DNA from: WTFV01 sp965203525
GTDB taxonomy: Bacteria; Acidobacteriota; Vicinamibacteria; Vicinamibacterales; UBA8438
NCBI GenBank assembly: GCA_965203525.1
Contig: OZ241898.1
Coordinates: 5,084,001-5,148,000, forward strand
DNA length: 64,000 nt
Direction of reading: 5' to 3'
Shown: piece after piece, positions 59,867 to 64,000 of the stretch
Numbering within the stretch: the stretch's first letter is position 1
Layout: every line of letters begins with the position of its first letter
Made by a program: the position numbers and the translations under genes
The notes under the pieces: model-generated
The model's input: only the letters and a program-made list of their open reading frames with translations
What the model was told of the DNA's origin: nothing
Databases searched by the model: none

Positions 59867-60481
59867 GTGCGCGCGCAGACCGTCCGGACGCTCGTGGTCG
59901 CCACCACGAACCGGCACAAGCTGGCCGAGATCACGCGGATCCTCGACGGCCTCGGCCATGCGATCCGGCCGCTCGCGGCCTGCGCCGCCGGATCGGCGCC
60001 GGACGAGAACGCCCGGACGTTCGCCGGGAACGCGCGGCTGAAGGCGCTGCACTACGGGAGGCTCGCGCCGCACCTGACGGTCGCGGACGACTCCGGCCTC
60101 GTGATCGACGGCCTGGACGGAGCGCCGGGGGTCCGCTCGGCGCGCTTCAACGGCGGGACGTACCCGGAGAAGTTCGACGCGATCTACGCGTGGCTGCGCG
60201 CACGCCGCGCCCTCGCCAGCCCGGCGCGGTTCGTGTGCGCGGTGGCGGCGGCCGAGGGAGGGCGCGTCGTCTTCGAAGCCAGCGGCACGATCGAGGGGCG
60301 CATCGCCGACGCGCCGGCCGGCGACGCCGGATTCGGCTACGACCCGATCTTCTTCTACCCGCCGTACGGCTGCACGCTCGCCGAGGTGAGCGCCGGCCGC
60401 AAGGCGGCGGTCAGCCACCGCGGGCGCGCGTTCCGGAAGCTGCGCGCGTTCCTCGCGGCGCGGGCCGCGCCTCCACGCTGA
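59867..60481 (+). CDS. rdgB: XTP/dITP diphosphatase
   Basis: 204 residues, starts at GTG 59867. Ham1/RdgB family that hydrolyses non-canonical purine triphosphates. Conserved: LVVATTNRHKLAEI, DENARTFAGNARLKAL, TVADDSGLVIDGLDGAPGV, FGYDPIFFYP and VSHRGRAFRKLRAFL. All active-site residues are present. Paired with rph. After its stop, 60482-60724 is a GC-rich stretch with several partial palindromes but no gene I can support. Confidence 0.95.
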   Translation: MRAQTVRTLVVATTNRHKLAEITRILDGLGHAIRPLAACAAGSAPDENARTFAGNARLKALHYGRLAPHLTVADDSGLVIDGLDGAPGVRSARFNGGTYPEKFDAIYAWLRARRALASPARFVCAVAAAEGGRVVFEASGTIEGRIADAPAGDAGFGYDPIFFYPPYGCTLAEVSAGRKAAVSHRGRAFRKLRAFLAARAAPPR

Positions 60482-60724
60482 CCCGCGGCCCGGCCGCGCG
60501 CGGGCTGGGCCGGGTCCTCCCCTCGATGCTTCCCCGCACACGCGGGGGCCCGGCGCGCGCGGGCGGGCCGGGCTCCGTGTTCCCCGTCGTCCTGCCGCGG
60601 CGCCGCCGGCCACCTTCACCCGGCCGCGCGCGCCGGCCCGCCGGGGCGGGCGCGCCGGCGGGCGCACGTCGAATGCGACGGCCGATCGGCATGCCCTGGC
60701 GGCGGCGCATCCCCGCGGCCCGCA

Positions 60725-60994
60725 TCAGGCGCAGAAGACGACGCCGTTCGACGAACAAGTCGCCATCTCGACCAGGCAGTAGCTGCCGTCGGTCGGCGCC
60801 GTGAACCCGGGAGTAGAAGCATCGCCGCGGAGGCGGACCACTCCGTTGTACCGCACGTTGGTCCCGTCCGTGGGACACACGGGGCGGTCGAGCATCAGGA
60901 AGGCGATGTGGAGCCGCTGGACCGTGGAGCCGCTGACGCTCAGGAACGTGTACGGACCGTTGGCGTCGTAGAGACGCGTGGTCTGGTACGTCAC
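60725..60994 (-). CDS. orphan small ORF, possible remnant
   Basis: 89 residues, not recognised, with a composition unlike shadow frames here: mixed Tyr, Thr, Cys and hydrophobics (QTTRLYDANGPYTFLSVSGS, then LMLDRPVCPTDGTNVRYNG). Four Cys could form disulfides, suggesting a secreted beta domain. The open frame extends upstream to a TGA just past the histidine kinase stop, without a signal peptide or ribosome site. It may be the 3' remnant of a longer gene truncated by the kinase-side junction. Lower GC than neighbours. Confidence 0.4.
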   Translation of the reverse strand: MTYQTTRLYDANGPYTFLSVSGSTVQRLHIAFLMLDRPVCPTDGTNVRYNGVVRLRGDASTPGFTAPTDGSYCLVEMATCSSNGVVFCA

Positions 60995-61036
60995 CGTGAT
61001 CGTGAACGTCTCGGTCGCGGGACAAGGCGGAGTTTT

Positions 61037-62875
61037 TCACGACGCCGCGGCGGATTTCAAGCGGCGGCCGTCCTGCGCGCCGGCGGCTGCGCCGGGCGCG
61101 GACGCGGCGCCGCCGTCCGCCCCGCGTTGCGGCAGGACGACGGTGAACACGGAGCCGCCACCGGGCCGGTGCGCGGCTTCGACCGTGCCGTCGTGCAGGC
61201 CGACCAGATGCTTGACGATGGCGAGGCCGAGCCCGGTGCCGCCCGGGTTCCGGGCCCTGGAGTGCTCCACCCGGTAGAAGCGTTCGAAGACCCGCGCGAG
61301 GTCGGTGTCCGGGATGCCGGGACCGCGGTCGGAGATCCGCAGGACGATCTCGCCGCCGGGCCGCCCGTTTCCGGCGTCGAGCTCGATCGCGCTCCGCTCC
61401 GGCGCGTAGTGCGCAGCGTTCTCGACGAGGTTCTTGACGACGTCGTGGATCTTGCCCTGGTCGGCCACCAGACGCTCCGCACCCGGCTCGATGCTCGACC
61501 GCACCCGCAGCCGTTTCGCCTCCAGCACCGGGGCCAGTTCCGCCGCGACGCCCGAGAAGAGCGACGCGGTGACGCAGGCGGTCCGCCGCGGGACCTCCTG
61601 CCCGGCGTCGAGGCGGGCCAGCCGGAGCAGATCGGTGACCAGCCGCTCCATGCGGGTCGTATGGCGCGCGACGATGTCGAGGAACCGCCGGCGCGCGGCC
61701 GCCTCCGTCTCGTCGGCCAGCGCGTCGACCGCGCCACGAACCGCCGTCAGCGGCGTACGGAGTTCGTGCGAGACGTTGGCGACGAAGTCCTGCCGGATCT
61801 GCGCCGCGCGGCGATAGTCGCTCACGTCGTGCAGCACGACGACCACGCCGGGCTCCTCCTGCCCGGTGTACGGCGCGGCGCTCGCCAGGCAGATTCGCAC
61901 CGGTTCGGTGCTCAACGTGATCTCGGTCCGGCTGGACCCGCCGGCTTCGAGCGCCCGGCCGATCTGCCGGGCCAGCTCCGGGTGGCGGATCAGCTCGACG
62001 TAGTGGCGGTCGACCGGCGTCTCCTCGATCGGCAGCAGGCGGCGTACCGCGTCGTTGGCCATCCGCACCCGGCCGCCGGCGTCGACGACGAGCACCCCCT
62101 CGGTCATGCTGGCGAGAATGGCGTCGGTCAGCCGGCGGTTCCGCGACAGTTCCGCGAGGCGCCGGCCGAGCTCCTGCATCGAGGCGTCGAGAGCGCGCGC
62201 CACCGTGCCGATTTCGTCGTCCCCGTACGGACCGCTCCGCGGCGTCATGTCTCCGGCGGCATAGCGCCGCGCCACCGCGGCGATCGCGCTGACCCGCCGG
62301 CTCATCGCCGCCGACGTGACCCAGGCCAGCACGAGCGCGCCGGCCAGGGCCGCCAGCAGGCCGCCGGCCGTGCCGCGCTGCACGGACGCGATCTGGTCGT
62401 CGACGGCGGTCAGGGGCAGGGCCAGCCGGACGAACGCCACCCGGGGGTGATCGACCCGCACCGCCGCGTACAACAGGTCGCGCTCCACCGTGGTGCTGTA
62501 GCGGCGCGTCACTCCGATTCCGGCGGAGCGGGCCGCGGCGATCTCGGGCCGCGCGCCGTGGTTCTCCATCGCGGCCAGCGCGGCGCCGTCCTCGGCGGTG
62601 TCGCCGACGACGCGTCCGGCCGGGTCGACGAGGGTCACCCGCGCGCCCAGGCTGCCCCCGAGCGAGTCGGCTTCCCGGTCGAGATCGGCGGCGGTGGGGT
62701 ACGGCCCGCGCCGGGCGACCAGATCGGCCACCAACTGCGCCTCGGCCACCAGATCGGTCGCGATGCGCTCGAGCAGCCGGCGCTCGAGCAGCCACGCCAC
62801 GAGCGCGGCGGCCAGCAGCAGGCTGATGCCGGCGATGCCGAACGCCGCCAGAAACAGCCGGGTCCGAAGTCTCAT
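61037..62875 (-). CDS. phoR: sensor histidine kinase (PhoR-like)
   Basis: 612 residues. Two membrane helices (about 7-30 and 165-190) bracket a periplasmic sensor. A HAMP domain (RRVSAIAAVARRYAAGDMTPR), a PAS domain (AILASMTEGVLVVDAGGRVR) and then the HisKA box FVANVSHELRTPLTAVRGAVD follow. The ATPase has N-box KNLVENAAHYAP, G1 ISDRGPGIPD and G2 GTGLGLAIVKHLVGLHDG. The start overlaps the phoB stop by 4 nt. The periplasmic region is longer than in E. coli PhoR. Paired with phoB and phoU, so phosphate sensing is the likely role. Confidence 0.93.
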   Translation of the reverse strand: MRLRTRLFLAAFGIAGISLLLAAALVAWLLERRLLERIATDLVAEAQLVADLVARRGPYPTAADLDREADSLGGSLGARVTLVDPAGRVVGDTAEDGAALAAMENHGARPEIAAARSAGIGVTRRYSTTVERDLLYAAVRVDHPRVAFVRLALPLTAVDDQIASVQRGTAGGLLAALAGALVLAWVTSAAMSRRVSAIAAVARRYAAGDMTPRSGPYGDDEIGTVARALDASMQELGRRLAELSRNRRLTDAILASMTEGVLVVDAGGRVRMANDAVRRLLPIEETPVDRHYVELIRHPELARQIGRALEAGGSSRTEITLSTEPVRICLASAAPYTGQEEPGVVVVLHDVSDYRRAAQIRQDFVANVSHELRTPLTAVRGAVDALADETEAAARRRFLDIVARHTTRMERLVTDLLRLARLDAGQEVPRRTACVTASLFSGVAAELAPVLEAKRLRVRSSIEPGAERLVADQGKIHDVVKNLVENAAHYAPERSAIELDAGNGRPGGEIVLRISDRGPGIPDTDLARVFERFYRVEHSRARNPGGTGLGLAIVKHLVGLHDGTVEAAHRPGGGSVFTVVLPQRGADGGAASAPGAAAGAQDGRRLKSAAAS

Positions 62876-63675
62876 GGCCGGGGCGGCGGGCTTGCGTCCT
62901 CCTCCGTCAGCTTGTAGCCGAACTGCTTCACCGTGACGATCGCGCGCGCCAGCAGCGGCAGCTTCTCGCGCAGCCGCCGGACGTGGACGTCGACGGTGCG
63001 GGTGCCGCCGGTGTAGGTGTAGCCCCAGACGTCCGACAGCAGGACGTCGCGCGAGAGGACCCGGCCGCGATGCTCGATGAGGTAGCGCAGAAGCAGGAAC
63101 TCCTTCGCCGTCAACCGCACGTCGCGGCCCTCGCAGGTGACCAGGTGGCGGTCGGTGTCGACGGTCACGCGCCCGAAGCGGAGCAGGCTGCGCGGCGGCT
63201 GCGCGCGGCGCGACCGCCGCAGCACGGCGCCCACGCGCGCGACCAGCTCCTTGGGGCTGAAGGGCTTGGTGACGTAGTCGTCGCCGCCCAGCTCGAGGCC
63301 GACGATCCGGTCGGTCTCGTCGGTCCTGGCCGTCAGCATGATGATCGGCACGCCCGACGTCCGCGGGTCGGCGCGCAGCGAGCGGCAGACGTCGAGGCCG
63401 TTGCGGCCCGGCAGCATCAGATCGAGCACGACCAGCGCGGGGGGGCGCCCGCGGACGAGCGGCAGGACCTCGGAGCCGGAGGTCAGGATCTCGGACGCGT
63501 ACCCCGCCTTGCGCAGATGGTGGGCCACCAGCTCGGCGATGTCGAGATCGTCCTCGACCACGAGCACCCGGTCGCCGCCGGCGGCGGACGAGGCCCCGGG
63601 GACCGGCGGTTGCGCGTCCGGTGCGGCGGCGGCCGGCGGTTCAGCGCTCAGCGGAGCCCCTCCGTTCCCGCGCAT
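62872..63675 (-). CDS. phoB: response regulator, OmpR/PhoB family
   Basis: 267 residues. An Ala/Pro-rich N-terminal extension of about 35 residues precedes the receiver domain: VLVVEDDLDIAELVAHHL (acidic pocket), LVVLDLMLPGRNGLDV (phospho-Asp), MLTARTDETDRI, and YVTKPFSPKELVARV (Lys). The winged-helix output domain has RLTAKEFLLLRYLIEHRGRV and RTVDVHVRRLREKL. The start at 63675 overlaps phoU by 35 nt; a shorter start nearer the receiver domain is possible. It activates phosphate-starvation genes. Confidence 0.93.
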   Translation of the reverse strand: MRGNGGAPLSAEPPAAAAPDAQPPVPGASSAAGGDRVLVVEDDLDIAELVAHHLRKAGYASEILTSGSEVLPLVRGRPPALVVLDLMLPGRNGLDVCRSLRADPRTSGVPIIMLTARTDETDRIVGLELGGDDYVTKPFSPKELVARVGAVLRRSRRAQPPRSLLRFGRVTVDTDRHLVTCEGRDVRLTAKEFLLLRYLIEHRGRVLSRDVLLSDVWGYTYTGGTRTVDVHVRRLREKLPLLARAIVTVKQFGYKLTEEDASPPPRP

Positions 63676-64000
63676 GGTGCCGCACGTCGCGGCCGGACAC
63701 CATGAAGATCACCTCTTCGGCGATGTTGGTGGCGTGATCGCCGATGCGCTCCAGATGGCGGGAAATCAGGATCAGATCCAGGGCGGGCTCGGTCGTGGCG
63801 GGGTTCTGCGCCATGTGGCGCAGCAGCTCGCGGAACACCTGATCCTTCAATCCGTCCAGGACGTCGTCCCGGTCGAGGACGTCGGCCGCCAGCCCGGTGT
63901 CGTGGCGCACGTAGGCGTTCAGCGCGTCGCGCAGCATCCCCTGGGCATGCTCGGCCATGCGCGGAATGTCGATGAGCGGCTTGACCGGGGGGTGCTGCAG
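63641..64000 (-). CDS. phoU: phosphate transport regulator PhoU, 5' end outside window
   Basis: The last 119 residues are present and the frame is open to the window edge. The PhoU pattern is clear: PLIDIPRMAEHAQGMLRDAL, VLDRDDVLDGLKDQVFRELL and the metal-binding helix LILISRHLERIGDHATNIAEEV. Full-length PhoU is about 220-240 residues, so roughly half is missing. It links the Pst transporter to PhoR. Confidence 0.93.
   Translation of the reverse strand: MQHPPVKPLIDIPRMAEHAQGMLRDALNAYVRHDTGLAADVLDRDDVLDGLKDQVFRELLRHMAQNPATTEPALDLILISRHLERIGDHATNIAEEVIFMVSGRDVRHHARERRGSAER

Noticed and set aside
1..64000. tRNA, rRNA or riboswitch genes
   Set aside because: I inspected the intergenic gaps and found no cloverleaf, rRNA or known riboswitch core. 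A covariance-model scan was not possible, so absence is not proven.

Overview
The window is very GC-rich DNA with densely packed genes on both strands. The gene content points to the phylum Acidobacteriota, probably a Vicinamibacteria-type lineage. The basis is a CarboxypepD-type TonB receptor, an 'ADOP'-style FtsX permease, a UPF0182 protein, a split cytochrome oxidase operon with small extra membrane proteins, and many secreted or lipoprotein genes. This assignment is inference: there is no rRNA and I could run no search.

Layout. 0.1-7.7 kb (+): TonB receptor, secreted ankyrin protein, AlbA_2/HATPase regulator, poly(A) polymerase-like enzyme. 7.9-15.6 kb (-): rhomboid protease, DUF29, two small membrane proteins, amidohydrolase lipoprotein, UPF0182, a two-domain thioredoxin-fold oxidoreductase, and a zinc-ribbon protein. 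15.8-25.5 kb (+): ABC-2 exporter pair, PEGA lipoprotein, a MacA/MacB-like exporter split over four genes, and a copper-type P-ATPase. 25.7-29.9 kb: holin-like protein, FAD dehydrogenase, DsbA-like thioredoxin, lipoprotein, DUF6036 nucleotidyltransferase. 30.3-34.4 kb (-): aa3-type cytochrome oxidase operon. 34.6-36.5 kb: a complete ISKra4-like insertion sequence with 23-bp inverted repeats and a 9-bp target duplication. 36.6-43.4 kb: TVP38 protein, sodium:solute symporter, two non-autonomous repeat elements, glycosyltransferase, lipoprotein FkbM methyltransferase, CMD-family protein. 43.6-49.9 kb (-): a tandemly duplicated cassette of a small protein plus a His/Asp-rich TonB receptor, probably for metal uptake. 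50-55.5 kb: exonuclease III, two AAA ATPases and an S24 repressor. 55.9-60.5 kb (+): ADOP permease, TonB-like/rhodanese lipoprotein, RNase PH, RdgB. 61-64 kb (-): PhoU-PhoB-PhoR.

The most important observation is at 14.4-15.06 kb. The thioredoxin-fold oxidoreductase is interrupted by an in-frame UGA exactly where the first cysteine of its second CxxC should be. The reading frame continues cleanly for 71 more codons. A 6-bp hairpin with loop GGUCA follows the UGA at the position of the E. coli fdhF SECIS loop. I read this as a selenocysteine (UxxC) protein.

A second theme is recurrent short direct duplications of about 14-65 bp, repeating at 59-90 bp spacing, at gene ends or starts. I count about ten in 64 kb. 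There are also several fold-back or MITE-like elements, one of which carries the same inverted repeats as the resident IS. No CRISPR array, tRNA or rRNA was found.
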